Below are positions 8,676 to 18,432 of a stretch of DNA of 64,000 nt, piece after piece. Each line of letters opens with the position of its first letter. Within the stretch, counting starts at the first letter, position 1. The DNA comes from Pseudomonadota bacterium. Lineage in GTDB: Bacteria > Pseudomonadota > Gammaproteobacteria > Burkholderiales > Burkholderiaceae_E. Both the position numbers and the translations under genes were made by a program. The stretch covers positions 1 to 64,000 of the forward strand of contig JAKPAM010000076.1 in assembly GCA_029779435.1 (NCBI GenBank), read 5' to 3'. The notes below the pieces were generated by a model. It saw only the letters and a program-made list of their open reading frames with translations. It did not search any database and was not told the origin of the DNA.

Positions 8676-10895
8676 ATGAATCCGCCCTCGACGCGCCCTC
8701 GTTCCGTTTCGTCGGTGGCCCGCCCCCAGCGCGATCTGTTTCAGATGGCGCGGGCGGCGACGCCCACTTTGATCCGGCTATGGCGGATGCTGCTCCTACA
8801 TAAGGTGATGATCCTGAGCATCGCGGCATTAGTGACACTAGCCGCGATGTTCATCGTGTCCCAATTGACGCCGATCTACCGCGCTGCCGCGACGGTACTG
8901 ATCGAGTCGAACAAGAACAAGGTCGTTTCGATCGACGAGGTCTACAACGGTCTGTCCGGCAATCGCGAGTACTTCCAGACACAGGTCGATTTCCTGCGTT
9001 CTCGCGAGGTTGCGATGCGCGTCATCCGACAGTTGCAACTAAGCGAGAATCCCGAGTTCGACCCCCGTCAGAATCGCTCCTGGCTGAGCGCGCTATGGCC
9101 GTTTTCCGGATCGGGCGACGAGATGACGCCGGTCGCCGTCGACGCGGCCGTCCTCAGCCGTTTCCAGCGGCAATTGAGCGTCAGCCAGATGCGGATGAGC
9201 CAGTTGATCGAGGTGGCGTTCGAGTCGCCGGACCCCGAGCTGGCCAGCAAGGTCGCCAACGCGGTCGCTGACCAGTACATCCGGGCTGATCTCGATGCGC
9301 GCTTCGACATGACGCAAAAGGCCAATACTTGGCTGACCGAACGCCTGTCGGTATTGAAGGACAAGCTCGATTTTTCCGAGAAAGCTCTCCAGGCTTATCG
9401 CGACGAAGCCGGTATCGTCGAGGGTCGCAACACCGCCCCCGGCTCGGCGGGCCGCCAGCTCGAAGAGCTGCAACAGCGCCTTATCCAGGCGAAAGTCGCA
9501 CGCCAGCAGGCCGAGCAGATCTACAACCAGGTCCGCGGCAATTCACCCAATCGCTACCAGGTACCAGCGGTTTTCAACAACCAGACCGTCGTTCGTGCAC
9601 GAGAGATCGAGACCGCGGCTAGTGCGCGCCTCGCGGAGATCGCTCAGAAGGTCGGGACGGCCCACCCGCAATACCAGGCCGCCCAGAACGAGTTGAGCAA
9701 TGCACGCCAGAACACGCAACGCCAGTCCGACGCCGTCATTGCATCGATCGCCAAAGAGTACGAAGTGACCGTCGCCACCGAGCGGGCACTCGATGATTCG
9801 CTGAACAAGGCGCGTGGATCGCTGCAGGTCTTCAACCGCAAGGAGATCCAGCTCGATGCGCTGGATCGCGAAGCAGCGAGCAATCGCCAGATCTATCAGA
9901 CGTTTCTCTCGCGCACCAAGGAAACCGGCGCCACGGCCGACTTCCTGACGCCGATCGCCCGCATCATCGACCCTGCAGTCACGCCGTTGAAGCCCTCCAA
10001 GCCGCCCAAGCCGCAACTGGTGCTGCTCGGCGCGCTGGTCGGCCTGCTGCTGGGCGTCGTCGTCGCCTCGTTGCGCGAGCGCATGACCCATGTGATTCGC
10101 TCGTCCGACGACGTGCAGACCTTGCTCGAGCGCCCGCTTCTGGCGGCGTTGCCGTTGCTGAGCGGCGACCAGCGCGAACGTGCGAATTTCGTGCAGATCG
10201 ACCACCCGGGTTCGCAGTACGCGGAATCGATCCGAACGGTCCTAACCGAGGTGCAATTGGCGACGATCGAGCAAGCGCATCCGGTCATCGCCTTCACGTC
10301 CACGCTGCCCGGTGAAGGCAAATCGACGCTGGCGATCAATTTCGCCCTCGAGCAAGCGCGAACCAAGCGCGTGCTATTGATCGATCTGGACCTTCGGCGA
10401 CCGACAGTGGCCAGCAAGCTCGGTCTGCCGCGTGATACGCGCGGTGCTGCCGATCTGCTCGCCGGGCGCGCCGACGTGAACCAATGCATCTTGCACGTGG
10501 AATCGCTGAAGCTGTCGGTCATGCCGGCAGGCAAGATCAGACTCAATGCGCATGAACTGATTTCGGGTCCGCGCTTCGCCGATATGCTGGACACGCTCCA
10601 GAATTCGTTCGACATGATCGTGATCGACACGCCGCCGATGCAAGTGGTATCCGACGTACTGCTGATCGCCACACGTTGCTCGGGCAGTATTTACGTCGTC
10701 AAATCCGGTGATACCCCCGTTCCGCTGATCCGACGCAACCTCGAACGATTGGAAGCGGGAGGCACCGAAGTGTTCGGTGTCGTACTGAACGCGCATGACT
10801 ACAAGCGCGCCGGCCGCTATTACGGCGAGTACTCAGCCTTCACCAAATACGGATACGAAAGCACGTATCAAAATTCGGGCGCCGCCGCCCAATGA
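8676..10895 (+). CDS. wzc: Wzc-type polysaccharide co-polymerase with tyrosine autokinase
   Basis: A 739-residue inner-membrane protein that controls chain length and export of polysaccharide. The N-terminal Wzz-like domain starts with a transmembrane segment (MILSIAALVTLAAMFIVS, near residue 45) and ends with a second one near 450, with a long periplasmic coiled-coil region between. The cytoplasmic BY-kinase domain has Walker A (STLPGEGKST, near 540), Walker A' (VLLIDLDLRRP, near 566) and Walker B (MIVIDTPPM, near 647). The C-terminal tail carries seven tyrosines after residue 705, the usual autophosphorylation cluster. No wza gene is adjacent. A PHP-type phosphatase, its likely partner, is at 36390. 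Confidence 0.92.
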   Translation: MNPPSTRPRSVSSVARPQRDLFQMARAATPTLIRLWRMLLLHKVMILSIAALVTLAAMFIVSQLTPIYRAAATVLIESNKNKVVSIDEVYNGLSGNREYFQTQVDFLRSREVAMRVIRQLQLSENPEFDPRQNRSWLSALWPFSGSGDEMTPVAVDAAVLSRFQRQLSVSQMRMSQLIEVAFESPDPELASKVANAVADQYIRADLDARFDMTQKANTWLTERLSVLKDKLDFSEKALQAYRDEAGIVEGRNTAPGSAGRQLEELQQRLIQAKVARQQAEQIYNQVRGNSPNRYQVPAVFNNQTVVRAREIETAASARLAEIAQKVGTAHPQYQAAQNELSNARQNTQRQSDAVIASIAKEYEVTVATERALDDSLNKARGSLQVFNRKEIQLDALDREAASNRQIYQTFLSRTKETGATADFLTPIARIIDPAVTPLKPSKPPKPQLVLLGALVGLLLGVVVASLRERMTHVIRSSDDVQTLLERPLLAALPLLSGDQRERANFVQIDHPGSQYAESIRTVLTEVQLATIEQAHPVIAFTSTLPGEGKSTLAINFALEQARTKRVLLIDLDLRRPTVASKLGLPRDTRGAADLLAGRADVNQCILHVESLKLSVMPAGKIRLNAHELISGPRFADMLDTLQNSFDMIVIDTPPMQVVSDVLLIATRCSGSIYVVKSGDTPVPLIRRNLERLEAGGTEVFGVVLNAHDYKRAGRYYGEYSAFTKYGYESTYQNSGAAAQ

Positions 10896-10931
10896 TTCTG
10901 ATTGCAGAACATAACAAGTGATGATTCCTCG

Positions 10932-12266
10932 ATGACCATGACCTCCTCCCCGAATTCTTTGAAACAAGACGCCATACAGAAATTCTCGGACCGCAAGGCC
11001 GTGATCGGCATTCTCGGCCTCGGATACGTCGGACTGCCATTGATGCTGCGATTCTCCAGCGTCGGCTTCAAGGTTTTGGGCTTCGACATCGACCCCGAGA
11101 AGGTCGAGACTCTCAACGCCGGCCGCAGCTACATCGAGCACATCAAGTCCGACACGCTGGCCACTGCCCGCACCCAGGGTTTCGAGGCCACCACCGACAT
11201 GAAGCGTGCCAGCGAGGTCGACGCGCTGATCATTTGCGTGCCGACGCCGTTGAACGCGCACCGCGAACCGGATCTGAGCTTCGTCATCAACACCGTCGAT
11301 GCGATCGTGCCGTTCCTGAAGCCCGGGCAGATCATGTCGCTCGAAAGCACCACCTACCCCGGCACCACTGACGAGGAACTTCTACCTCGCATCGAGAGCC
11401 GCCCCGGTCTCGAAGTCGGCAAGAACTTCTTCCTGGTGTTCTCGCCCGAGCGTGAAGATCCCGGCAATCCCAACTTCGAGACACGCACGATTCCCAAGAT
11501 ATGCGGCGGACACACGCCGGGGTGCCTGGAGGTCGGTCTTGCGCTGTATGGGCAAGCAATCGATAAGGTGGTGCCGGTCAGTTCGACACGCGCCGCGGAA
11601 ATGACCAAGCTGCTGGAGAACATCCACCGATCAGTCAACATCGGCCTGGTCAACGAGATGAAAATCGTCGCGGACCGCATGGGCATCGACATCCATGAAG
11701 TGATCCGGGCCGCCGCGACCAAGCCTTTCGGCTTCGTTCCGTACTATCCCGGCCCCGGGCTGGGCGGCCACTGCATTCCCATCGACCCGTTTTATCTGAC
11801 CTGGAAAGCCCGCGAATACGGGTTGAACACGCGGTTCATCGAACTGGCGGGCGAAATCAACCACTCGATGCCGCATTGGGTGATCAGCAAACTGAGCGAT
11901 GCCCTCAATGAGCGGCGAAAATCGATTCGCGGAAGCCGCGTTCTGGTGCTGGGCATCGCCTACAAGAAGAACGTCGACGACATGCGCGAATCGCCCGCCG
12001 TCGAACTGATGGAATTGCTGCGCGAGAAAGGGGCGGAGGTCGCCTACTCGGATCCGCACGTGCCGGTCTTTCCGAAGATGCGCGAGCACCGCTTCGATCT
12101 GCGCAGCGTCGAGTTGACGCCCGAGTCGCTGGCGTCGTTCGACGTCGTGCTGCTTGCCACCGACCACGCACGTTTCGACTACGACATGATTCGACGGCGC
12201 TCGACGCTTATCGTGGACACGCGCGGCGTCTACCTCGAACCCGCCGAGAATGTCGTGAAAGCGTGA
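10932..12266 (+). CDS. wbpA: UDP-N-acetylglucosamine 6-dehydrogenase, WbpA type
   Basis: A 444-residue NAD-dependent enzyme oxidising UDP-GlcNAc to UDP-GlcNAcA, the first step toward 2,3-diacetamido-hexuronic acids. The Rossmann motif GLGYVGLPL is near residue 28 and the catalytic cysteine lies in [14 protein letters not shown] near 280. The C-terminal UDP-binding domain has the [19 protein letters not shown] block. The ATG at 10932 gives a normal N-terminus; a TTG 30 bases upstream is unlikely. Ribosome site is weak, so translation may depend on the wzc message ending 36 bases upstream. The following gene starts at or 14 bases after its stop. Confidence 0.9.
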   Translation: MTMTSSPNSLKQDAIQKFSDRKAVIGILGLGYVGLPLMLRFSSVGFKVLGFDIDPEKVETLNAGRSYIEHIKSDTLATARTQGFEATTDMKRASEVDALIICVPTPLNAHREPDLSFVINTVDAIVPFLKPGQIMSLESTTYPGTTDEELLPRIESRPGLEVGKNFFLVFSPEREDPGNPNFETRTIPKICGGHTPGCLEVGLALYGQAIDKVVPVSSTRAAEMTKLLENIHRSVNIGLVNEMKIVADRMGIDIHEVIRAAATKPFGFVPYYPGPGLGGHCIPIDPFYLTWKAREYGLNTRFIELAGEINHSMPHWVISKLSDALNERRKSIRGSRVLVLGIAYKKNVDDMRESPAVELMELLREKGAEVAYSDPHVPVFPKMREHRFDLRSVELTPESLASFDVVLLATDHARFDYDMIRRRSTLIVDTRGVYLEPAENVVKA

Positions 12267-12280
12267 GGCAGGCCGTGACG

Positions 12281-13342
12281 ATGCACCAGTTCAAACCCCC
12301 GATCACCGATCGCAAGATCCGTATTGGCTTGGCGGGTTGCGGTCGGATCGCCAACAACCACTATGCGGCCATCGAGGCGCACGCGGCCAATGTCGAGCTC
12401 GTCGGCGTGGCCGATATCGCGCCGAGCGCGCTGCAGGCCGCGGCCGCCCGAACGGGTGCCCGGCCATACGGTTCACTCACGCAAATGCTGGCCGAGGCCA
12501 ACGCCGATCTGATCGTGTTGACGACGCCCTCGGGCCTGCATTCGAAGCAGACGATCGAAGCCGCGCGGGCAGGCCATCATGTGATGACGGAAAAGCCGAT
12601 GGCGACCCGGTGGGCCGACGGTATCGCGATGGTCGACGCTTGTGATTCGGCCGGCGCACGCTTGTTCGTGGTCAAGCAGAATCGGCACAATGCCACGCTG
12701 CAACTGGTCAAGAAAGCCATCGAGGCAGGGCGCTTCGGACGCATCTTTTCGGTCGCGATCAATGTGTTCTGGACGCGACCGCAAGCCTACTACGACAGCG
12801 CGTCGTGGCGCGGCACCTGGGAATTCGACGGTGGCGCGTTCATGAATCAAGCGAGTCACTACATCGATCTGCTGGACTGGATGATCGGGCCGATCGAATC
12901 GGTGCAGGCCTATACGGCGACACTGGGGCGCCACATCGAAGTCGAAGACACCGGCGTGATGACGGTGCGCTGGCGCTCCGGTGCGCTGGGCACAGTCAAT
13001 GTGACGATGCTCACCTATCCGCAGAACATGGAAGGCAGCATCACGATCCTCGGCGACAAAGGATCGGTACGCGTCGGCGGTGTCGCCGTCAATGAGATCC
13101 AGCATTGGCAGTTCGCCGACTCGCACCCTGATGACGAGCGTATCAGCGACGCCAGCTACGAAACGACGTCGGTATACGGTTTCGGCCACCCGCTGTACTA
13201 CGAGAACGTAATCAAGGTATTGCGCGGCCAGTGCGAGCCCGACACCGACGGTCGCGAAGGCCTGAAGTCGCTCGAAGTCCTGATCGCCGCCTACCTGTCG
13301 GCACGCGACGGCCGTCGCGTGCCTCTGCCCCTCCACTATTGA
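12281..13342 (+). CDS. wbpB: UDP-GlcNAcA 3-oxidase, WbpB type (Gfo/Idh/MocA fold)
   Basis: A 353-residue cytosolic oxidoreductase forming UDP-3-keto-GlcNAcA. N-terminal Rossmann motif [14 protein letters not shown], the Gfo/Idh/MocA EKP motif in [10 protein letters not shown] near residue 103, and the [13 protein letters not shown] helix near 190 carrying the catalytic-site histidine. The ATG at 12281 has GAGGCAGG eight bases upstream; a GTG at 12263 overlapping the wbpA stop is an alternative that would add six residues. Coupled between wbpA and wbpD, as in ManNAc3NAcA pathways. In the known pathway its NADH is recycled using 2-oxoglutarate. Confidence 0.88.
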   Translation: MHQFKPPITDRKIRIGLAGCGRIANNHYAAIEAHAANVELVGVADIAPSALQAAAARTGARPYGSLTQMLAEANADLIVLTTPSGLHSKQTIEAARAGHHVMTEKPMATRWADGIAMVDACDSAGARLFVVKQNRHNATLQLVKKAIEAGRFGRIFSVAINVFWTRPQAYYDSASWRGTWEFDGGAFMNQASHYIDLLDWMIGPIESVQAYTATLGRHIEVEDTGVMTVRWRSGALGTVNVTMLTYPQNMEGSITILGDKGSVRVGGVAVNEIQHWQFADSHPDDERISDASYETTSVYGFGHPLYYENVIKVLRGQCEPDTDGREGLKSLEVLIAAYLSARDGRRVPLPLHY

Positions 13343-13379
13343 CGGGATCACGGGCGAACCGCCTCCCGTGACATTTGCG

Positions 13380-13967
13380 ATGACCAAGATCCACTCCACA
13401 GCCATCGTCGACGATGGTGCGCAGATCGGCGAAGGCAGCCATGTCTGGCACTGGGTGCACGTATGCGGCGGCGCCCGCATAGGACGCGGCTGCTCGCTCG
13501 GCCAGAACGTGTTCGTCGGCAATCGGGCAACGCTCGGCAACAACGTGCGCGTCCAGAACAACGTATCGATCTACGACAACGTGCATCTCGAAGACGACGT
13601 CTTCTGCGGCCCGAGCATGGTCTTCACCAATGTCATCAATCCGCGCGCGCACGTTTCACGCAAGGACGAATATCGGGACACGCACGTGCGGCGCGGCGCC
13701 TCGCTGGGCGCGAATTCGACGGTGGTATGCGGTGTCGAGATCGGCAGCTACGCGCTGATCGGCGCCGGCGCCGTCGTGACCCGCGACGTGGCGCCGTACG
13801 CGCTGATGACCGGTGTGCCGGCACGCCGCGCCGGATGGGTCTGCCAATGCGGCGTGATCCTGCCCAAGGGAACCGGCCGTCAAGCCTGTCCCGAATGCGG
13901 CAGCCAGTACGACATCAGTCCCGACACCTGCAAGCCCGTGCCGACGGTACAGGCGACCACGGCCTGA
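13380..13967 (+). CDS. wbpD: UDP-2-acetamido-3-amino-glucuronate N-acetyltransferase, WbpD type
   Basis: A 195-residue left-handed beta-helix acetyltransferase that adds the 3-N-acetyl group, giving UDP-GlcNAc3NAcA. Hexapeptide repeats run through most of the chain (for example [33 protein letters not shown]). The end carries two cysteine pairs (CQCG and CPECG, about 20 residues apart) that look like a small zinc ribbon. The ATG at 13380 is favoured over a GTG twelve bases upstream because it begins [17 protein letters not shown], the usual start of the helix. The order B-D-E matches the Pseudomonas and Bordetella pathways. Confidence 0.88.
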   Translation: MTKIHSTAIVDDGAQIGEGSHVWHWVHVCGGARIGRGCSLGQNVFVGNRATLGNNVRVQNNVSIYDNVHLEDDVFCGPSMVFTNVINPRAHVSRKDEYRDTHVRRGASLGANSTVVCGVEIGSYALIGAGAVVTRDVAPYALMTGVPARRAGWVCQCGVILPKGTGRQACPECGSQYDISPDTCKPVPTVQATTA

Positions 13968-13981
13968 CACGGAGCCCGATC

Positions 13982-15121
13982 ATGACCACACCTTCGCCAG
14001 CGAGCGCGACGACCGCGCCGTTCGATTTCATCGATCTCAAGTCACAGTATCGACGGCTCAAGCCCGATATCGATGCGCGAATTCAATCGGTGCTCGACCA
14101 TGGTCAATACATCATGGGACCCGAGATCGCCGAGCTCGAGGCACGCCTGGCCGCCTATGTCGGCGTCAAGCACTGCGTCGGGATCTCGGACGGCACCACC
14201 GCGTTGCTGGTGGCATTGATGGCGCTAGGCGTGAAGGCGGGCGACGAGATCATCACGACGCCGTTCACGTTCATCGCGACCGGCGAGATGATCGCGTTGC
14301 TGGGGGCCAAGCCGGTCTTCGTCGACATCGACACCGCGACGTTCAATCTGGATCCGGCAGGACTCGAGGCGGCGATCACGCCGCGCACCGGCGCGATCAT
14401 TCCCGTCAGCCTGTACGGACAATGCGCGGACCTGACGGCGATCAACGAGATCGCCGCCCGCCACGAACTTCCCGTCATAGAGGATGCGGCGCAAAGCTTC
14501 GGCGCCTCTCACCACGGACGACGTTCGGGAGGGTTGTCGACCATCGGCACGACCAGCTTCTTTCCGTCCAAACCGCTCGGCTGCTACGGTGACGGCGGCG
14601 CCTGCTTCACCGACGACGACGCGCTGGCGCGGCGGATGCGCGAGATCCGCGTCCATGGACAGGATCGCCGCTACCACCACCCGGTGGTCGGGCTCAACGG
14701 TCGGCTCGATACCCTGCAGGCCGCAATCCTGTTGGCCAAGCTCGACGTGTTCGACGAAGAAGTCGCCTCCCGCGCCGCGATCGGCCAGCGATACGCGCAA
14801 CGGCTGACCGAAATCACCGGCGGGACCGCCATCACGCCGATCCTCGCGGCGGGTAATACCAGCGTCTACGCCCAGTTCACGGTTCGCGTGCCCGAGCGCG
14901 ACAGGGTGTCCGCGTCGCTGAAAGCCGCTGGCGTGCCGACCGCGATCCATTATCCGATCCCGTTGCACCGGCAGCCGGCGATCGCCGCGCTGGGGCCTTA
15001 TGGGAGCTTGCCGCACAGCGAAGCGGCAGCCGACGAGGTGCTCAGCCTGCCGATGCATCCGTACCTGTCCGATGACCAGATCGAGTTCGTTGGGCAGGCG
15101 TTGGCGCAAGCGTTGCGATAA
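13982..15121 (+). CDS. wbpE: UDP-3-keto-GlcNAcA aminotransferase, WbpE type (DegT family)
   Basis: A 379-residue PLP enzyme of the DegT/DnrJ/EryC1/StrS family that aminates C3 of the keto sugar made by WbpB. The Schiff-base lysine is Lys197 in SFFPSKPLGCYGDGG, and the cofactor aspartate lies in VIEDAAQSFGA. The start at 13982 is fourteen bases after wbpD; a longer open frame upstream overlaps wbpD in another frame and is not real. With WbpA, B and D this completes UDP-2,3-diacetamido-2,3-dideoxy-glucuronic acid. No WbpI epimerase follows. Confidence 0.9.
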   Translation: MTTPSPASATTAPFDFIDLKSQYRRLKPDIDARIQSVLDHGQYIMGPEIAELEARLAAYVGVKHCVGISDGTTALLVALMALGVKAGDEIITTPFTFIATGEMIALLGAKPVFVDIDTATFNLDPAGLEAAITPRTGAIIPVSLYGQCADLTAINEIAARHELPVIEDAAQSFGASHHGRRSGGLSTIGTTSFFPSKPLGCYGDGGACFTDDDALARRMREIRVHGQDRRYHHPVVGLNGRLDTLQAAILLAKLDVFDEEVASRAAIGQRYAQRLTEITGGTAITPILAAGNTSVYAQFTVRVPERDRVSASLKAAGVPTAIHYPIPLHRQPAIAALGPYGSLPHSEAAADEVLSLPMHPYLSDDQIEFVGQALAQALR

Positions 15122-15134
15122 GCATCGGACGAGG

Positions 15135-15980
15135 ATGCCAAATTCGATGAGTTCTCTCGTTCGACGAGCGGTTTCCGTTGGCCGTTCTCTGTACTGGAGG
15201 TGCTATCAGGACTACATGATGCCGAGCCGGCTGCCCGAGTATCGGCGCCTGCTGACGACCGCGCTCGACCACGGCTACCGCGTGATTTCGGTCGAGGCGT
15301 GGGCTCGGCTGCTCGGACAGCCGCTCGTGCCACCGGCCGGCAAGCTGATGATCATGCGCCACGACGTCGACACCGATGCGGCGCTGACGCTCAAGTGGAG
15401 CGAGATAGAGCGCGATACCGGCGTCGGGGCCAGCTATTTCTATCGCCAGTCCACGATGGACGGTCCCGTGATCGAAGCCGTGATGCGGGCGGGTTTCCAC
15501 GTCAGCTACCATTTCGAAGAGGTGGCCGATGTCGCCAAGGAGCGACGCCTCGGCAGCGCGGAAGCGATCAGCCGGCATATGTCCGAGATACAGCAACGCT
15601 TCGGCCGCAACCTGGATGCGATGCGCGCGCGCTTCGGCTTGAGCGGCCGCATCGTCTGCTCGCATGGCGACTGGCTGAACCGCCGCGTCGGCGTGCGCAA
15701 CCTCGAACTGCTGCGCGACCCGACGTTCCGCCAACAAGTAGGCGTCGACTACGAAACTTATGACGAAGCGCTGATGACGCCGCTCAACGGTTACTACACC
15801 GATACCCAACCACCCTCGTACTGGCGCCGCTCGGGCAGCCCGTTCGATGCGATCCGGGACGGCATCACGCCGATCGGCGTCCTGACCCACCCCCGCCAAT
15901 GGCAGCCCAACTTCGCGAGCAATACCGCCGAGACCTGGCGACGCATCAGCGAAGGGCTGGCTTACCGAGGCGCAGCATGA
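15135..15980 (+). CDS. NodB-like polysaccharide deacetylase family protein
   Basis: A 281-residue protein with the metal-binding start of the carbohydrate esterase 4 / NodB fold: MRHDVDTD near residue 74 (Asp plus Asp of the HDxD-type motif) and a later SHGDWLNRR near 176 that could give the catalytic histidine. It lacks a clear signal peptide, so it probably acts in the cytoplasm on a lipid-linked or nucleotide sugar. Two ATGs are possible (15135 and 15147); neither has an ideal ribosome site. Its stop overlaps the next glycosyltransferase start by ATGA, showing translational coupling. Exact substrate unknown. Confidence 0.75.
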   Translation: MPNSMSSLVRRAVSVGRSLYWRCYQDYMMPSRLPEYRRLLTTALDHGYRVISVEAWARLLGQPLVPPAGKLMIMRHDVDTDAALTLKWSEIERDTGVGASYFYRQSTMDGPVIEAVMRAGFHVSYHFEEVADVAKERRLGSAEAISRHMSEIQQRFGRNLDAMRARFGLSGRIVCSHGDWLNRRVGVRNLELLRDPTFRQQVGVDYETYDEALMTPLNGYYTDTQPPSYWRRSGSPFDAIRDGITPIGVLTHPRQWQPNFASNTAETWRRISEGLAYRGAA

Positions 15981-17131
15981 GCGGCATACAACAAGGCCTG
16001 CCGAGCGTCTGCCACTTCTCGACCGTGCATTCCGGCGTCGAGATCCGAATCGTACGCAAGCAGCTCGCCTCGCTGGCCAAAGCCGGCTACCCGGCGTGGC
16101 TGGTGATCCCGGGCACGGCCGATGACGTCGCCGAAGCCGCGGCACTGGGCATCCGGATGATTCCGCTTTGCGAGCCGTCGCAAGGCGACCGGCTGCGCCG
16201 CGCCACGACGCTGGCGGCCAGGGCCCTGCGGCTCGTGCGCGACACGGGCGCCCGGATCGTTCATTTTCACGACCCGGAGCTCATTCCGATCGGTCTGGCG
16301 CTCAAGGCCATGGGACGCCAGGTCGTGATGGATTCGCACGAGGACCTGAAGAACCAGATCCTCTTCAAGCACTGGATACGTCCGGGACTACGCCGATCGA
16401 TCGCGGCGGTCGCGCGGCGCGCCGAGCTTTTCGCCGCGCGCCGTTTCGACGGTATCGTCGGCGCATTGCCCTACCATCAGCAGATCTTCGGCCAGGACGC
16501 CCGGCGCCTGGCGATCGTGCGCAATTTTCCGCTTGATGGAGAACTGGACACCGGCGACGCGGCGATCGATTGGTCGCAGCGCACGCACGTCGCGTATGTC
16601 GGCCTGATCTCCCGTGTTCGAGGCGTGTTCGAACTGGTCCATGCATTGCCGCGGGCCGGCACCCGCCTGCTGCTGGCCGGTCGTTTCTCCTCGAAGACCG
16701 AGCAGGAGCAGGTCATGCAGGATCCGGGCTGGGAAATGGTCGACGAACTCGGCTATATCGACCGCATCGGCGTACGCAACGCCTTGAACCGCAGCTTCGC
16801 CGGCATCTGCACGCTGTATCCGATTCCGAACCACCTGAACGCCGAACCGATCAAGCTCTTCGAATACATGGCCGCGGGCATCCCCGTCATCATCTCGTCG
16901 ACCGTGCCCACTTGGCGCAAAGTCGTCGAGGATAGCGAATGCGGCGTCTCGGTCGATCCCAAGGATCCCCATGCGATCGCCGACGCGATCCGCAAGTTGC
17001 GCGATGATCCGCAGGCAGCGCAGCAGATGGGCCGCAACGGTCGCCGGGCAGCGCTGCAATCCTATAGCTGGAATACGCAGGCCAAGGGATTGATCGACCT
17101 GTACCGGTCGATCGCGACCCAAAGCACCTGA
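15977..17131 (+). CDS. GT4 family glycosyltransferase
   Basis: A 384-residue GT-B enzyme that adds a sugar to the lipid-linked repeat unit at the inner face of the membrane. The N-terminal domain begins VCHFSTVHSGVEIRIVRKQL; the donor-binding domain holds HVAYVGLISRVRGVFELV and EPIKLFEYMAAGIPVI, the usual GT4 E-x7-E region. The ATG at 15977 lies inside the stop of the deacetylase gene (ATGA), so the two are coupled. The next GT begins eight bases after its stop. Donor and acceptor cannot be predicted. Confidence 0.85.
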   Translation: MSGIQQGLPSVCHFSTVHSGVEIRIVRKQLASLAKAGYPAWLVIPGTADDVAEAAALGIRMIPLCEPSQGDRLRRATTLAARALRLVRDTGARIVHFHDPELIPIGLALKAMGRQVVMDSHEDLKNQILFKHWIRPGLRRSIAAVARRAELFAARRFDGIVGALPYHQQIFGQDARRLAIVRNFPLDGELDTGDAAIDWSQRTHVAYVGLISRVRGVFELVHALPRAGTRLLLAGRFSSKTEQEQVMQDPGWEMVDELGYIDRIGVRNALNRSFAGICTLYPIPNHLNAEPIKLFEYMAAGIPVIISSTVPTWRKVVEDSECGVSVDPKDPHAIADAIRKLRDDPQAAQQMGRNGRRAALQSYSWNTQAKGLIDLYRSIATQST

Positions 17132-17139
17132 TTTCCTTC

Positions 17140-18372
17140 ATGCGCATTCTGTACATCGACCACTACGTCGGCTCCCTGCGCCACGGCATGGAGTTTCGGC
17201 CGTACTACATCGCCCGGGAATGGGTACGGCTCGGTCATCATGTCACGATGGTCGGGGCGAGCCATGCGCACGTGCGCAGCCGGCAACCCGAGACGCATGG
17301 CCCCGTCACCGAAGAGACGATCGACGGCATCGACTATCGGTGGCTCCAGACCCCCGCTTACGAAGGCAATGGCGGCCAGCGCGTGCGTAACATGCTGTCA
17401 TTCGTACGGGCGCTGTATGGCCAGCGCAACCGGTTCGTGTCCGAACGACCCGATGTCGTGATCGCGTCGTCGACGTATCCGTGGGACATCTACCCGGCCC
17501 GCTCGATCGCGCGGCGAGCCGGCGCGCGGCTGGTGTTCGAACTGCACGACTTGTGGCCGATGTCTCCGCAAGAGATCGGCGGCCTGTCGCGCTGGCACCC
17601 GTTCATCATGGCGATCCAGCATGGCGAGGACTACGCGTGCCGCCACGCCGACGCGATCGTCAGCATCCTGCCGCATGCGGATCGCCACCTCCTCACGCGG
17701 GGGATGCCTGCCGAGCGCTATCACCACGTCCCTAATGGCATCGACTTCGGGGAATGGGACACCGACTACCGCGCCCCGCCCAACGCCGCGACCGCGCTCG
17801 CCGAGCAACTGCGCGCGCAGGGCCGGCTGGTGATCGGTTATGCCGGAAGCCACAGTCCCGGCAATGCGCTCGACACGCTGCTCGATCTCGCCGCGGCCAT
17901 CGACGACCTGCCGGTATCGATCGTCCTGGTCGGCGGCGGCCCGTCGAAACCCGGACTGATCGAAGCAGCGCGCCAGCGCGGGCTCGCGCATCTGCACTTC
18001 ACCGACCCGGTCCCCAAAGCGGACGTGCCGGACACCCTGCGCGCCTTCGATGCGTTGTATTACGGACTGATTCCGTCACCGTTGTATCGGTTCGGGGTCA
18101 GCGCGAATAAGCTGTTCGACTACATGGCCGCGGGCCGCCCGATCATTCAATCGAACAATGCCTCCAACGATCTGGTCGGCGAAGCCGGCTGCGGCTTTTC
18201 CGTCGGCCCCAATGACGTGCCGGCGCTGACGTCGGTCATGCGTAAGCTGCTGGCATTGAGCCCGGCCGAGCGGCAGGCGATGGGTGAGCGCGGCGAACGC
18301 TTCGTCCGGAAGCACCACGACCACCGCATCCTGGCCAAACATTTCCTGGCCGCGATCCAATCCCCCGCCTGA
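17140..18372 (+). CDS. GT4 family glycosyltransferase, WbuB-like
   Basis: A 410-residue retaining GT-B enzyme. The N-terminus MRILYIDHYVGSLRHGMEFR with YYIAREWVRLGHHVTMV resembles WbuB-type transferases that add amino sugars. Donor-domain landmarks are VIGYAGSHSPGNALDTLLDL and SANKLFDYMAAGRPII. It is tightly linked to the preceding GT gene and precedes the first flippase gene by 60 bases, all on the same strand. Specificity is inferred only loosely from family resemblance. Confidence 0.83.
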   Translation: MRILYIDHYVGSLRHGMEFRPYYIAREWVRLGHHVTMVGASHAHVRSRQPETHGPVTEETIDGIDYRWLQTPAYEGNGGQRVRNMLSFVRALYGQRNRFVSERPDVVIASSTYPWDIYPARSIARRAGARLVFELHDLWPMSPQEIGGLSRWHPFIMAIQHGEDYACRHADAIVSILPHADRHLLTRGMPAERYHHVPNGIDFGEWDTDYRAPPNAATALAEQLRAQGRLVIGYAGSHSPGNALDTLLDLAAAIDDLPVSIVLVGGGPSKPGLIEAARQRGLAHLHFTDPVPKADVPDTLRAFDALYYGLIPSPLYRFGVSANKLFDYMAAGRPIIQSNNASNDLVGEAGCGFSVGPNDVPALTSVMRKLLALSPAERQAMGERGERFVRKHHDHRILAKHFLAAIQSPA

Positions 18373-18432
18373 CGAACCCAAGCCCATCGGTCGCCCAGGT
18401 AATGCCCGCCCACCGAACATGACGAGCCCCCC

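Noticed and set aside
13463-13981. 173-codon in-frame extension upstream of wbpE
   Set aside because: It overlaps wbpD in another frame and has an Arg-rich shadow composition; the ATG at 13982 gives the normal family start.
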